Source of the DNA: Aquisphaera insulae
GTDB lineage: Bacteria > Planctomycetota > Planctomycetia > Isosphaerales > Isosphaeraceae
Assembly: GCF_011064615.1 (NCBI RefSeq)
Contig: NZ_JAALJH010000036.1
Location: 24,470-88,469 of the forward strand
Length of the DNA: 64,000 nt
Direction: 5' to 3'
How positions within the stretch are numbered: the first letter of the stretch is position 1; every line of letters starts with the position of its first letter. The notes beneath the pieces are model-generated. The model saw only the letters and a program-made list of their open reading frames with translations, searched no databases and had not been told where the DNA came from. Positions 33,920 through 44,720 of the stretch are shown here, piece after piece. A program made the position numbers and the translations under genes.

Positions 33920-36900
33920 ATGCTCTCCGCCGGCTTGCCTCTCCTCCTGGCCCTCCTCGCCGTCGAGGATCCGGGCCAAGACCGACTCGACCTGGTGCCG
34001 GACACCTCCCTGATCAGGCTCGACGAGGTCGGGCTTTACCGGGTCGGATACGCCTTCCGCGGGCAGCCGGAGAGGGAGTTCCCGGTCGGCTGGTCGGGGC
34101 CCTTCGACGACAAGACCGGCGTGGCCTGCCAGTCGGTGGGGGCCGTGGGCGGCAAGGAAGCGATGCTGCTGCACTGCCCCTGGCGGGGCGGCACGGGGAC
34201 GGCGTTCCAGGAATTCCGCGTGCAGATCCCGAAGGCCGGTCGGACCAGGCTCCTCGGGGCGACGGCCATGCGGGCCGACGCCGTGGGCAAGTCCGATGGG
34301 GTGACCTTCCGAATCAAGGGGGCGGGGCGGACCTACCTGGAAGAGCACCGGACCGACGCGGCCTGGAAAGAGTTCGCGATTGACCTCACCGGCTCGGCCG
34401 GGACGGTCGTCCCACTCCGGTTCGAGGTTGACCCGGGGCCGAGGGGCGATTCGTCCTTCGACTTCGCGATCTGGGGCGACCGTCGCCTGGCCTTCGAGGG
34501 GATCAACGCGAATCTCCACCCCCATCCGCCGGCACCCCCGGTCTCGCTGGCATCGCTCCGACCCCGTCAATCCGGCGGCGCCGCGCCGCCGGCCGGGTCG
34601 ACCCGCGTGAGCACCACGCGCGACGGCGAGGCCGTGATCCTTCGCGCGGAGGGGGACGACGGGGTGCTGGAATACCGCTGGGAGCGGCCGGCGCCGGGAT
34701 CGGGCGGCGGCATCCTCGGGACCGTCGTGCTGTCGGCCGCGCGCAAGGGGGCCTCGCCCGTTCGCGTGCCGGTCGGGGCATCGGCGGAGCTCCGCTGGAC
34801 CGGCGCGGCGACCGAGGTGGAGAGCCGATGGGCGGACGCGGCTGGGACTCCGCCGACCCTCCTCCGCACGTTCGAGGTCGGGGGCTCGCGCACGACCGTC
34901 CGGATCCGGGGCTCGCTCCAGGGCAAGAGCCTGGTCTTCGACGTCGAGGCCGACCGGCCCGACGTGGAGAGGCTCGCGCCGGGGGGCTGGGGGCCGGTCA
35001 TCCGGCGGAAGAACGTGCCCGTGCCGTTCCTCACCGACGAGGTCCATTACCTCCCCGCCCAGGGGCTGTTCGTCGCCGCCAACCTGGACTGGACGGCCTC
35101 GAATGCCTCGCACCACGACGGCGGTGCCGCGAGCTACCTGCCGCTGACCGATGGCCGCCGCAACCCGCTCCGCGAACGCCTGATCTACTCGGCGGCGTGG
35201 AACCTGGACGAGGTCCTGCCCAACATCCCGAACCCGCCCTCGCCGTATCTCAAGGACCTGGGGACGCGGACCGTGCTGGACATCTGGGGGGGCCGCTACA
35301 CGGACATCGCCGAGAGGATGAACAGGCTCGCCAGCTACGGCATCGACAGGGGCGTGGCGATCATCCACGACTGGCAGCGCAGCGGCTACGACAACGCCCT
35401 GCCCGCCCACTATCCGGCCGCCGCGGACAAGGGGGGTGACGAGGGGATGAAGGCCCTGGTCGCGACCGGCAAGAAGCTCGGATATCACATGGCCCTGCAT
35501 GAGAACTACGTCGACTACTACCCCAACTACGAGGGCTATCGCGAGTCCGACATCGCGCTCGACTCCGCGGGCAAGCTCCAGAAGGCCTGGTACAACGAGG
35601 GGACGAAGATCCAGTCGTTCGCCGTCAAGCCGAACGCGATCCTGCCCCTCGCCGCGACCCAGTCGCCGGAGATCCATCGCCGCTACGCGACCAACGCGAA
35701 TTACCTGGACGTCCACTCGGCCGTGCCGCCGTGGTTCCACGTCGATCAGAGGGCCGGCGAGTCCGGCACCGGTCGGTTCGGCCGCGTCTGGGACGTCCAC
35801 CGCGAGCTCTGGACCTACGAACGGACGACCCACGCGGGCCCCGTCTTCGGCGAGGGGAACAACCACTGGTACTGGAGCGGCTGCCTGGACGGCGTCGAGG
35901 CCCAGTTCGGCCAGGGCTGGCAGGGTGAGCGCGGCCGCGAGGTGCCGCTGATGGTGGATTTCGACCTGCTCAAGATCCATCCGCTCCAGCTCAATCACGG
36001 CATGGGGTACTACGAGCGATGGTGGGGCAAGCCGACCTGGAACGGCCCCGTGCCCCTCGTCGTTCTCGACCAGTACCGGATGCAGGAGGTCGCCTTCGGC
36101 CATGAGGGCTTCCTCGGCGCTCCGACCTGGTCCGAGATCCCGGCGGCCTGGCTCGAGCATCATCTCCTGGCGCCCGTCACCGCCCGGTATGCGACCGCGA
36201 GCCCGGCGGAGATCCGCTACGAGCTGGGCGGGGCCTGGGTCGATTCGTCGACCGCCGCGGCGAGCGAGGACGCGTCCGAGGCGTTCCAGCGCGTCCGCGT
36301 CCGCTACGACAACGGGCTGACGATCACGGCGAATCAGGCGAAGGAGCCGCTCCGCGTCGGTTCCCACCTGCTGCCTCAATACGGCTGGCTCGCCGAGGGC
36401 GCCGGGGTCTCCGCGGGCACGACCGACCGGGGCGGCGTGGTCTCCGACCACGCCGAGACCGACGAGGCGGTCTTCGCGAACGCCCGCCCCGCGCGGGAGT
36501 GGAACCTCCGCGGCGGGGTGCGCGTCCGGCCCGCGATCGACCGCTTCGAGGCGGCCGGGACCAGGACGATCCGAGCGACCTACGTGTGGAAGGTCAAGGA
36601 CCCGGTCCCGCGCGACTATCACTGCTTCGTCCACTTCTTCAAGAAGGGCGACACCGGCTCGCACATCCTCTTCCAGCAGGACCACGCCCTGGCGATCCCG
36701 AGCTCTCGATGGGCGGCCGGCCGGACGATCAAGGACGGGCCGCACGAGTTCGCGATCCCGGAGAACATCGCCGACGGCGAGTACACGTGGACGATCGGCC
36801 TCTTTACCGAACGGGACGGCCGGGCCGCGCTGGACGGGGTCCAGGACGGCGATGCGCGGATTCGCCTGGGCACGCTGAAGGTCGCGAACGGCGGCCGCAC

Positions 36901-37234
36901 GCTCAGGCTCGACCGGGAGACCGCCGAGGACGAGAGTGGGGGCGCGATCTACCTGGAGCACGTCAACGCCGAGAACCGGATCGTCGACTTCGGCTCGGTC
37001 CGCACGGACGGCGGCGTGCTGCTCCGCCGCCAGGGGAGCCGCTGGACGGCCTGGGTCTTCCCGCGCGACCGGGCCTTCACCCTGTTCCTCGATCCGGGCC
37101 GATTCGGTCGGCCCGCCTCGATCTCCGGCGACGGGGGCAAGCGGGTCGTCGTGCCGAAGGTCGAAGAAGGATCCTGGAGGCTCCCTCTCGACGGCTCGGC
37201 CCGCTACGAGTGGGACGCGGGCCCCGGGCGCTGA
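33920..37234 (+). CDS. Large secreted putative glycoside hydrolase (TIM barrel, GH101-like)
   Basis: 1104 residues with a short signal peptide. The N-terminal 200 residues form a carbohydrate-binding module with GVTFRIKGAGRTYLEEHR, as in NPCBM. A beta-sandwich follows, then a probable TIM barrel at about 430-780 with RTVLDIWGGRYTDIAERMNRL split over 450-475, IIHDWQRSGYDNALPAHYP, MALHENYVDYYPNYEGY and VFGEGNNHWYWSG, then C-terminal beta domains. The pattern recalls GH101/DUF5696-like barrels, but I cannot assign a family or catalytic pair with certainty (Glu of LHENY or FGEGN and nearby Asp are candidates). GAGGA precedes ATG 33920. Likely digests complex polysaccharide or glycoprotein sugar. 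Confidence 0.75.
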   Translation: MLSAGLPLLLALLAVEDPGQDRLDLVPDTSLIRLDEVGLYRVGYAFRGQPEREFPVGWSGPFDDKTGVACQSVGAVGGKEAMLLHCPWRGGTGTAFQEFRVQIPKAGRTRLLGATAMRADAVGKSDGVTFRIKGAGRTYLEEHRTDAAWKEFAIDLTGSAGTVVPLRFEVDPGPRGDSSFDFAIWGDRRLAFEGINANLHPHPPAPPVSLASLRPRQSGGAAPPAGSTRVSTTRDGEAVILRAEGDDGVLEYRWERPAPGSGGGILGTVVLSAARKGASPVRVPVGASAELRWTGAATEVESRWADAAGTPPTLLRTFEVGGSRTTVRIRGSLQGKSLVFDVEADRPDVERLAPGGWGPVIRRKNVPVPFLTDEVHYLPAQGLFVAANLDWTASNASHHDGGAASYLPLTDGRRNPLRERLIYSAAWNLDEVLPNIPNPPSPYLKDLGTRTVLDIWGGRYTDIAERMNRLASYGIDRGVAIIHDWQRSGYDNALPAHYPAAADKGGDEGMKALVATGKKLGYHMALHENYVDYYPNYEGYRESDIALDSAGKLQKAWYNEGTKIQSFAVKPNAILPLAATQSPEIHRRYATNANYLDVHSAVPPWFHVDQRAGESGTGRFGRVWDVHRELWTYERTTHAGPVFGEGNNHWYWSGCLDGVEAQFGQGWQGERGREVPLMVDFDLLKIHPLQLNHGMGYYERWWGKPTWNGPVPLVVLDQYRMQEVAFGHEGFLGAPTWSEIPAAWLEHHLLAPVTARYATASPAEIRYELGGAWVDSSTAAASEDASEAFQRVRVRYDNGLTITANQAKEPLRVGSHLLPQYGWLAEGAGVSAGTTDRGGVVSDHAETDEAVFANARPAREWNLRGGVRVRPAIDRFEAAGTRTIRATYVWKVKDPVPRDYHCFVHFFKKGDTGSHILFQQDHALAIPSSRWAAGRTIKDGPHEFAIPENIADGEYTWTIGLFTERDGRAALDGVQDGDARIRLGTLKVANGGRTLRLDRETAEDESGGAIYLEHVNAENRIVDFGSVRTDGGVLLRRQGSRWTAWVFPRDRAFTLFLDPGRFGRPASISGDGGKRVVVPKVEEGSWRLPLDGSARYEWDAGPGR

Positions 37235-37257
37235 ATCGGGGATCAAGGGCGCGACGG

Positions 37258-38850
37258 TCAGGGCAGCAGCCGCTGCCCGACCGCCGTGTTCAGGCGGAGC
37301 ATCGCCTGGCGGTGCCGGACGAGCATGTCGCGGTACTGTCGCGAGGCCTCGTTGAACTCGCGCTGGGCGTTGAGGAAGATGATGGCGTCCTCCTCGCCGC
37401 GGATGTAGAGCCGGTAGGCATCGTCGCGGACCCGGGTCGCCGGGGGGATGAGCCGGGTCTCGATCCGTTGCACGGCCGATCGCGTGAGCACGTACTGACG
37501 CTCCGCCTGGCGGACCTCGTTGACGACCTGCTGCTCGCGTTCGGCCAGCTCGACGTGGGACTGGGTCAGGTTCACCCGCGACCGCTGGATGTTGCCCTGG
37601 TTGCGATTGTAGATTGGGAGCGGGACGGTGACCCCGAGCGCCCAGGAGGTCGCGCCGAGCTTGTCGGTCGCCCGGTTGTCCTGGAAGGTGTAGGGCTGAT
37701 AGAGGAGGTACACGTCCGACATGCGATTGGCGGTGGCGAGCTTTACCTCGGCCTGGGCCCGGTGGATTCCCATCCGGTACGCGACCACGTCGGGCCGGCA
37801 TTTGAGGGCCATTCCGATGAGCTCATCGACGGGGGGCGGCGGCGGGGAGGAGTCGCGGAGCGTGCCGCGGAGCTCCAGGGCCTCGGCCTGATTGCCCGGC
37901 ATGTTCAGGAGGACGCCCAGGTTCCGCCTGGCCGACATCAGGGCCTCGTTGCCGTCCATGACCTGGATCTCGGCGGCCTCGACGAGGGCCTCGATCCGGC
38001 TCACGTCGGCGATGGTCCGCGCCCCCTTCTCCTGGAGGCCTCGGGTTCGGCCCAGCAGCTCCTCCAGCCCCTGGCGCGCGGCCTGGGCGAACCGGATCGT
38101 CTCGCGGGCGCCGAGGTATTCGCTGTACACGGTGTAGAGGTTGTCGATCTGGATCCGGACCGCATCCTGGTACTGGGCCTGGAGGACGTTCTTGGCCGTG
38201 GTGGCGGCGTGCGTCCTCGCCTTCCGCTTGTGGGTGACGTCGAGGGGGTACGTGATGTTCAGGTCATATTGAGTCTGTCCGCCCGGGCGGGCCTCGGTAT
38301 AGGCGCCGTAAGGGATGAGCTGAGAGTCGGCGAAGAGGACGGGATTGGCCCGCAGGCTCGCCGTGAGGATGTCCGCGTCGGCCTGGGGGAGCTCCAGCCC
38401 GCGGGCCTTGAGCGCCAGGTTCTCGTGGACGAGGCGCTCGATGGCCTGGTCCAGGGTCAGCCCATCCTCGGGGCCGATCTCCTCCCCGACGCGGGGGACC
38501 GAGAGCGGGCCGATGAGGGGGACCTCGGAGAGCGGCAGGGCCGACGGCGAGGTGATCCCTTCTCGCTCCGGGACGCCGACCTGGCGACCCCCCGGAGCCG
38601 TGATCGCGGCCGGCACCCGAGGGACCGCCGTCCCCACTCGCCCGCTGAGCGGCTCGTCGGCCGCTCCGCCGGGCCCCGAATCGGTCACGGGCCCCATCCC
38701 CCCGAGCGCGGGGCCCAGCAGGGACTGGCCTTCCGAGGGGTGGCTCAGCGACGGCTCGGGGAGGGTCGGCCCCTGGCCCGACACCGGGCCGCACGCATGC
38801 AGAAGCATGACCATAACGGCCGCTCGAGACGGCCAGGAGCTCGATCGCAT
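37258..38850 (-). CDS. TolC family outer membrane efflux protein
   Basis: 530-residue outer-membrane channel of the OEP family. ATG 38850 follows AAGGGTG at 6-9 bases and opens a signal peptide ending near HACGPVSG. A Pro/Gly-rich region of about 90 residues precedes the two OEP repeats, marked by LTLDQAIERLVHENLALKA and GVTVPLPIYNRNQGNIQRS, with long coiled-coil helices between. This channel could serve the RND pumps at 1-6.9 kb, though it is not linked to them. Convergent with the large hydrolase gene, 23 bases apart. Confidence 0.9.
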   Translation of the reverse strand: MRSSSWPSRAAVMVMLLHACGPVSGQGPTLPEPSLSHPSEGQSLLGPALGGMGPVTDSGPGGAADEPLSGRVGTAVPRVPAAITAPGGRQVGVPEREGITSPSALPLSEVPLIGPLSVPRVGEEIGPEDGLTLDQAIERLVHENLALKARGLELPQADADILTASLRANPVLFADSQLIPYGAYTEARPGGQTQYDLNITYPLDVTHKRKARTHAATTAKNVLQAQYQDAVRIQIDNLYTVYSEYLGARETIRFAQAARQGLEELLGRTRGLQEKGARTIADVSRIEALVEAAEIQVMDGNEALMSARRNLGVLLNMPGNQAEALELRGTLRDSSPPPPPVDELIGMALKCRPDVVAYRMGIHRAQAEVKLATANRMSDVYLLYQPYTFQDNRATDKLGATSWALGVTVPLPIYNRNQGNIQRSRVNLTQSHVELAEREQQVVNEVRQAERQYVLTRSAVQRIETRLIPPATRVRDDAYRLYIRGEEDAIIFLNAQREFNEASRQYRDMLVRHRQAMLRLNTAVGQRLLP

Positions 38851-39109
38851 CGATTCACCCTTCCTGGATTTCTCGGACGCCCGGAGATCGAGGTCCGGGC
38901 GGGGGAGGCCGGCGTCCGTCCTGGTGGCCGGCGGCATCCGACGAGATGAGCGAGACATCCCGCGACGGCTCTTATCATCGACTTGCGGGAGGATCGAGCC
39001 TGACCGCGATTCCCGGCAAGTCCGGCCCCTGCCCTCTCAGGGCGCACAATCGTCACAAGCGGACCGCCGGGACTCGCGGGCGCCGGTCGCGGAGAAGGGG
39101 GGCGGATCC

Positions 39110-40669
<1,560 letters not shown>

Positions 40670-40850
40670 CGCTCATCCTCTCGGCCAGGGAAGGATCCTC
40701 GAGGCGAGGCCGCACGACCAGGCACCGCCGCCGGGCACTCGCCCGGGCAACGATTTTATGGGCCCCGGTTCGCCAACTTCAAGGCGGCCCGGCGCCGGGG
40801 ACCCTCGCGACGAGGCCGGATATCCTGTAATCTCCCAGCCGAAGGTTCAC

Positions 40851-41447
40851 TTATCCGCGAAACTTGTCGATGATTTCCCTCACCCGACCTGGATCTGGGA
40901 TCCCTTTGACATCGATCTCGATACCCGACTGCCCAGAGGTTGAGATCCCCAGGCTTCCGACTCCCAGCATTCGCTGTAGGAAACCCTGAATCACAAGAAT
41001 GTTACGCACATCCGTGATTCGCACCTCATTTAGAGATTTGCTTAATATTCCTCGTCGAAGCGTAACTTTTCGGCGCGTAATTGTCAGCCTCGTGTTCCGA
41101 CACTTCAGATACCAGTTAATGAAGGAGCAAGCAATCAGGCCGGGCATGAGAAAGGCTGCCCAGGCTGGGGCGTCCGCTTGTCGAAAAGCGGTCAAGCCCA
41201 TTAATAGGGCGAGAACGAACAAGACACTGCCCATGACGAACAAGATCGGATGGTTACGGAACATCGCGGGGCTGGCGTCGTAAAGGATGTCATCTGCTGA
41301 ACCTGACTCGACTGGTCGAGTTGGAGCCGACGAAGGCGATGGGATAACAAGTGCGGCGCCACAGGCCTTGCAGGAGGCCTTCCGACCGGCAAATTGTTCT
41401 GGAACGGAGAGGTGTTTTCCACACTGACAGATTAGTTGAATTGCCAT
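40851..41447 (-). CDS. PH-domain (bPH2/YdbT-like) membrane protein with zinc ribbon
   Basis: 198 residues. An N-terminal zinc ribbon (CQCGKHLSVPEQFAGRKASC split as CQCG and CKACG) is followed by two transmembrane helices at about 65-105 and a cytoplasmic bacterial PH domain with LTITRRKVTLRRGILSKSLN and VRITDVRNILVIQGFLQRML. GGAGAAG lies before ATG 41447. The zinc ribbon plus bPH2 layout is frequent in Planctomycetes; the ligand is unknown. GC is lower than in flanking genes. Confidence 0.85.
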   Translation of the reverse strand: MAIQLICQCGKHLSVPEQFAGRKASCKACGAALVIPSPSSAPTRPVESGSADDILYDASPAMFRNHPILFVMGSVLFVLALLMGLTAFRQADAPAWAAFLMPGLIACSFINWYLKCRNTRLTITRRKVTLRRGILSKSLNEVRITDVRNILVIQGFLQRMLGVGSLGISTSGQSGIEIDVKGIPDPGRVREIIDKFRG

Positions 41448-41492
41448 GGAGCTTCTCCAATGCGTTATAACCAGGACTGGTAATTCCTCGAT

Positions 41493-41700
41493 CTAACCGA
41501 GAATCTGGAAGCGCTTCCGCCAACTAAGATTGAAATTACCCGTATCTTGGTGCTCTTGGGATTCCAACTGGCCATCGGGGCAGGTTCATCCGGTCCACCA
41601 GGACCGCGATGACCCGGTTGATCGGCGCATCCGATGGCAATTCCACGAGCTGCTTCTTGTTCCCGGTGGCGTCCCAGACCTCGATCGTGATGTTGTTCAT
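41493..41700 (-). pseudogene. Frameshifted ubiquitin-like (EsaB/YukD-like) gene
   Basis: From ATG 41700 the frame reads MNNITIEVWDATGNKKQLVE then LPSDAPINRVIAVLVDRMNL, a beta-grasp like start, but stops at 41536 after a non-homologous tail. Shifting frame near 41580 restores DGQLESQEHQDTGNFNLSW, which fits the continuation expected of such a domain, ending at 41493. The intact domain should be about 80 residues. Most likely a disrupted gene; a sequencing error is possible. Identity as EsaB/YukD-like is inference. Confidence 0.5.
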
Positions 41701-41870
41701 GAAATGAATCGCCCGAGAGACGTCCTCCCCGCTGCATTGATGGTGTACAGATTGCGCTCCGCCGAACCCGGAAGCAAGTCCGCTCCGGCCATCGGCTCGC
41801 ATTCCTCCGGCTCCGAGCGTAAATTGGCGACTTACGGATGGCTCCTGGACCCCGCTACAAGGAAACTCGA

Positions 41871-43514
41871 ATGCGACGTGAATGGCTTGGGGCAGTGATC
41901 GCGGTCTTTCTCGTCTCCGGCGAATCGGCCTGGGTGCCGACCGCGCGGGCTCAGACAGTGGTGCTCACGGCGCGTTCCGTCGGCGAGCTTGCCGACGACC
42001 TGAACGAGCTCGCCCGGGCGGTCGCGCCGGCCGACGAGCGGGTGGGCATGGTCAGTGGCATGATCGACCAGCTCAAGAAGGGAGAGCTGGTCAAGGGGCT
42101 GGACACCGGCCGCCTCGTCGGCGTCGCCGGCAGCCTGCCCGAGAACCCGGGCGACCCCCCTTCCCTGCTGGCCGCGGTGCCGGTCACGGACTTCGCCCAG
42201 TTCATGGACTCGCTCAAGGGCTTCGGCCTGACGGTCGACGACGCGGGCGTGCCGGGATTCGCGCACAAGATCGTCTCGCCGGACGGCACTCAGACCTTCT
42301 ACGCCCTCGAGGCCAACAAGTATGCGATCGTCTCGATGGTCCCCACCGGCGCGGAGAAGCTGAAGGCCCTGGACCCCGCCTCGTGGCGGCCGACGACCGT
42401 CGCGGACAGCGACCTGGCGCTGGCCGTCCAGATCGCCAAGATCCCGGCGGGCATCAAGGATCAGTTCCTGACCGCCTTCGAGGCCCAGGTCGCCCAGCAG
42501 GATCCCCAGAAGCCGGGCGAGTCGGACGCCGAGTACCGGGGGCGGATGGCGAGCACTCGCCTGGCGAAGGAGGCGGTGATCTCCCTGATCCGCGACGGAG
42601 ATTCGGTCTCGCTGGGCCTCAATCTGGACCGGCAGAAACGCGAGGCGAGCCTCGAGCTGACCTCCGCGGCGAAGGCGGGGACGTCCATGGCCACCGCCCT
42701 CCGCGGCTTCGGCGCCCGTCGAAGCCGCTTCGACTTCCTGGCGGCCGGCGCGCCGGCGGGCGTGGGCTGGTTGAGCATCCCGATCCCGGCCGAGCTCAAG
42801 GCCGCCCTGACGGAGTCGATCCGGTCAGAACACAACAAGCGTCAGGAGACGCTCAAGGGCGAAGAGAAGACGAAGGACGCGCGTGCCTTCGAGCGGTTCG
42901 AGAAGCTCGTCGACATGGACGCCGCGGACCTGGGCGTGGCCTTCCGGGCCCCGGGAGACCCTTCCGGCAAGCCCTCGATCGTCCTCGGGTTGAAGGTGAA
43001 GCCCGCGGATGCCGACAAGGCATTCCGCGAGCTCATGGCCGACGCCCCCCCCGAGAAGGGGACCAAGCTCGACTATGACGTCGCCAAGGCCGACGACGGG
43101 ACGGCCATCCACCGCATCACGCTGGCGGACGAGGCGCTCGACAAGGACACGATCCGGATGTTCGGCAAGGCGCCGGTCCACCTGGCGTTCCCCGGCAACG
43201 CCATGATCGTGACCTTCGCCGAGAACGGGCTGGATGCCATCAAGGAGGCCGTCGCCGCGTTCAAACGCGCGCCCGCCGGGCCGGGGTCGCCAGGCTCGGT
43301 GGAGCTCCATCTGCTCCCGGCGAGCCGGCTTGCCGAGGAGAACGCGGGGCAGGTCCGCGAGGCCGCGACCGAGACCTTCAAGGGAGAGGACGCCGGCCGC
43401 GACTCGATCCGATTCTCCCTCAAGGGGGACGACCAGACGATCCGGCTCCGTTTCGCGGTCGACTATCCCGCCTTCGCCTACCTCGCGAAGCTGGGCAGCC
43501 TGCAGGCCAAATGA
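41871..43514 (+). CDS. Hypothetical exported protein
   Basis: 547 residues with a signal peptide (to about ARAQ at residue 28); ATG 41871 follows AAGGA at 7 bases. Not recognised. It is rich in Ala, Lys and Asp and built of alternating helix and strand, with two similar halves: the first has LVGVAGSLPENPGDPPSLLAAVPV and DFAQFMDSLKGFGL, the second VDMDAADLGVAFRAPGDPSG. No cysteines or catalytic motifs stand out. Similar long exported proteins of unknown role occur in Planctomycetes. Convergent with pilT. Confidence 0.75.
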   Translation: MRREWLGAVIAVFLVSGESAWVPTARAQTVVLTARSVGELADDLNELARAVAPADERVGMVSGMIDQLKKGELVKGLDTGRLVGVAGSLPENPGDPPSLLAAVPVTDFAQFMDSLKGFGLTVDDAGVPGFAHKIVSPDGTQTFYALEANKYAIVSMVPTGAEKLKALDPASWRPTTVADSDLALAVQIAKIPAGIKDQFLTAFEAQVAQQDPQKPGESDAEYRGRMASTRLAKEAVISLIRDGDSVSLGLNLDRQKREASLELTSAAKAGTSMATALRGFGARRSRFDFLAAGAPAGVGWLSIPIPAELKAALTESIRSEHNKRQETLKGEEKTKDARAFERFEKLVDMDAADLGVAFRAPGDPSGKPSIVLGLKVKPADADKAFRELMADAPPEKGTKLDYDVAKADDGTAIHRITLADEALDKDTIRMFGKAPVHLAFPGNAMIVTFAENGLDAIKEAVAAFKRAPAGPGSPGSVELHLLPASRLAEENAGQVREAATETFKGEDAGRDSIRFSLKGDDQTIRLRFAVDYPAFAYLAKLGSLQAK

Positions 43515-43550
43515 GCGACCGGGGCGGTCCCGGCGGGGCGGCTGATCGCC

Positions 43551-44624
43551 TCACCCCGCCGACCGCTTCATGACGCGCAGGCCCTCGGCCACGACCTCCG
43601 GGCTGGTGGCCTGCTTCATGGCCTCCGTCCCGCTGATCACGCCGGCCTGGTAGAGCTCCAGGAGGTGTTGCTCGAGCTGCTGCATCCCGCTCTGGCGGCT
43701 CCCCAGGTAGCTGGAGAGGTCCGTCCAGCGGCTCTCCAGGATGCAGCGCGCCGAGTACTGGCCGCCCCGGAGGACCTCGACGGCCGCCCGCCGCTTGCCG
43801 TCCTTCGTCGCGGCCAGCTTCTGCGCGATGATCGCGACCACGGCCTCCGCGAGCTGCGCGGTGACCAGCCGCTTCTCCTCGATCGTCACCAGGCTGATCA
43901 GCCGCTCGATCGCCTGGACGGACGTCGGATTCGACATCGTGCCGAGGACCTGGTGGCCGGTCTCGGCGGCGTGGAGTACGGCGCGGACCGTCTCCGCGTC
44001 GCGGATCTCGCCGATCACGATGACGTCGGCATCCTGCGCGATCGCCTGCTCGACGCCGGCCGAAATGGAGGCCACGTCGCTGCCGAGCTCTCGCTGGGCC
44101 ACCAGGGCCTTCTTGCGCGGGTAGCGGACCTCGATCGGATCCTCGATGGTCACGATCTTGCCGTGGAAGGTCTCGCCGATCTGGTCCACGAGCGCGGCCA
44201 GAGTGGACGACTTGCCGGAGCTCGACGGCCCGGTCACGATCGTGATCCCCCGCCGCGCCTGGGTGATCTCCTGGAGGACCGGCGGCAGGTTCAGCTCGCC
44301 GATCGTCGGGATCCGCGAGGGGACCTGGTGGAGGATCAGCCCCGGCTGGCCCCCGTGGCTGTACAGGCTGCAGCGGAAGCGGCCCAGGCCGTCGAGGCTC
44401 TTCGAAAACCGGGCCCCCCGGACCATGGCCGCGTTCAGGTCCTTGCCGACCTCGGGAGGGCTCAGCGACGCGGCGAACTGGCGGAGGGCCTCGCCGTCGA
44501 TCTCCGGGCCCTCCACGTTCCGGATCAGGCCCCCGATCCGCACCTGCGGCGGCGAGCCGGCCTGGAGGTGGACGTCCGAGGCCCCCTGATCCACGGCGAA
44601 CTTGATCAGCTCCTCGAAGTTCAT
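43551..44624 (-). CDS. PilT-type twitching/retraction ATPase
   Basis: 357-residue type II/IV secretion superfamily ATPase. MNFEELIKFAVDQGASDVHL opens as in PilT; the Walker A GPSSSGKSS is at 132-140, the Asp box VTIEDPIEV, Walker B region DADVIVIGEIRD and the His box HAAETGHQVLGTM follow. It should power pilus retraction at the inner membrane. ATG 44624 is preceded by GTGGAGG; a frame extension upstream has no leader value. No other pilus gene is in the window, so it may act on a remote system. Ends 36 bases from the convergent gene. Confidence 0.93.
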   Translation of the reverse strand: MNFEELIKFAVDQGASDVHLQAGSPPQVRIGGLIRNVEGPEIDGEALRQFAASLSPPEVGKDLNAAMVRGARFSKSLDGLGRFRCSLYSHGGQPGLILHQVPSRIPTIGELNLPPVLQEITQARRGITIVTGPSSSGKSSTLAALVDQIGETFHGKIVTIEDPIEVRYPRKKALVAQRELGSDVASISAGVEQAIAQDADVIVIGEIRDAETVRAVLHAAETGHQVLGTMSNPTSVQAIERLISLVTIEEKRLVTAQLAEAVVAIIAQKLAATKDGKRRAAVEVLRGGQYSARCILESRWTDLSSYLGSRQSGMQQLEQHLLELYQAGVISGTEAMKQATSPEVVAEGLRVMKRSAG

Positions 44625-44720
44625 GCTGGGCCTCCACGGGACTGTGTGACGGACTGGCTGCTTCGACGCCCGGTGCTGGCGCAAGAGCATGCCCGATCCC
44701 GCGCCCGTCCACAAGGAGGA

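Noticed and set aside
33893..37801. 1302-codon minus-strand frame opposite the large hydrolase
   Set aside because: No recognisable domain; the plus-strand protein has a signal peptide and coherent barrel motifs.
43551..44624. Type IV pilus cluster
   Set aside because: Only the PilT ATPase is present; neighbours are unrelated.
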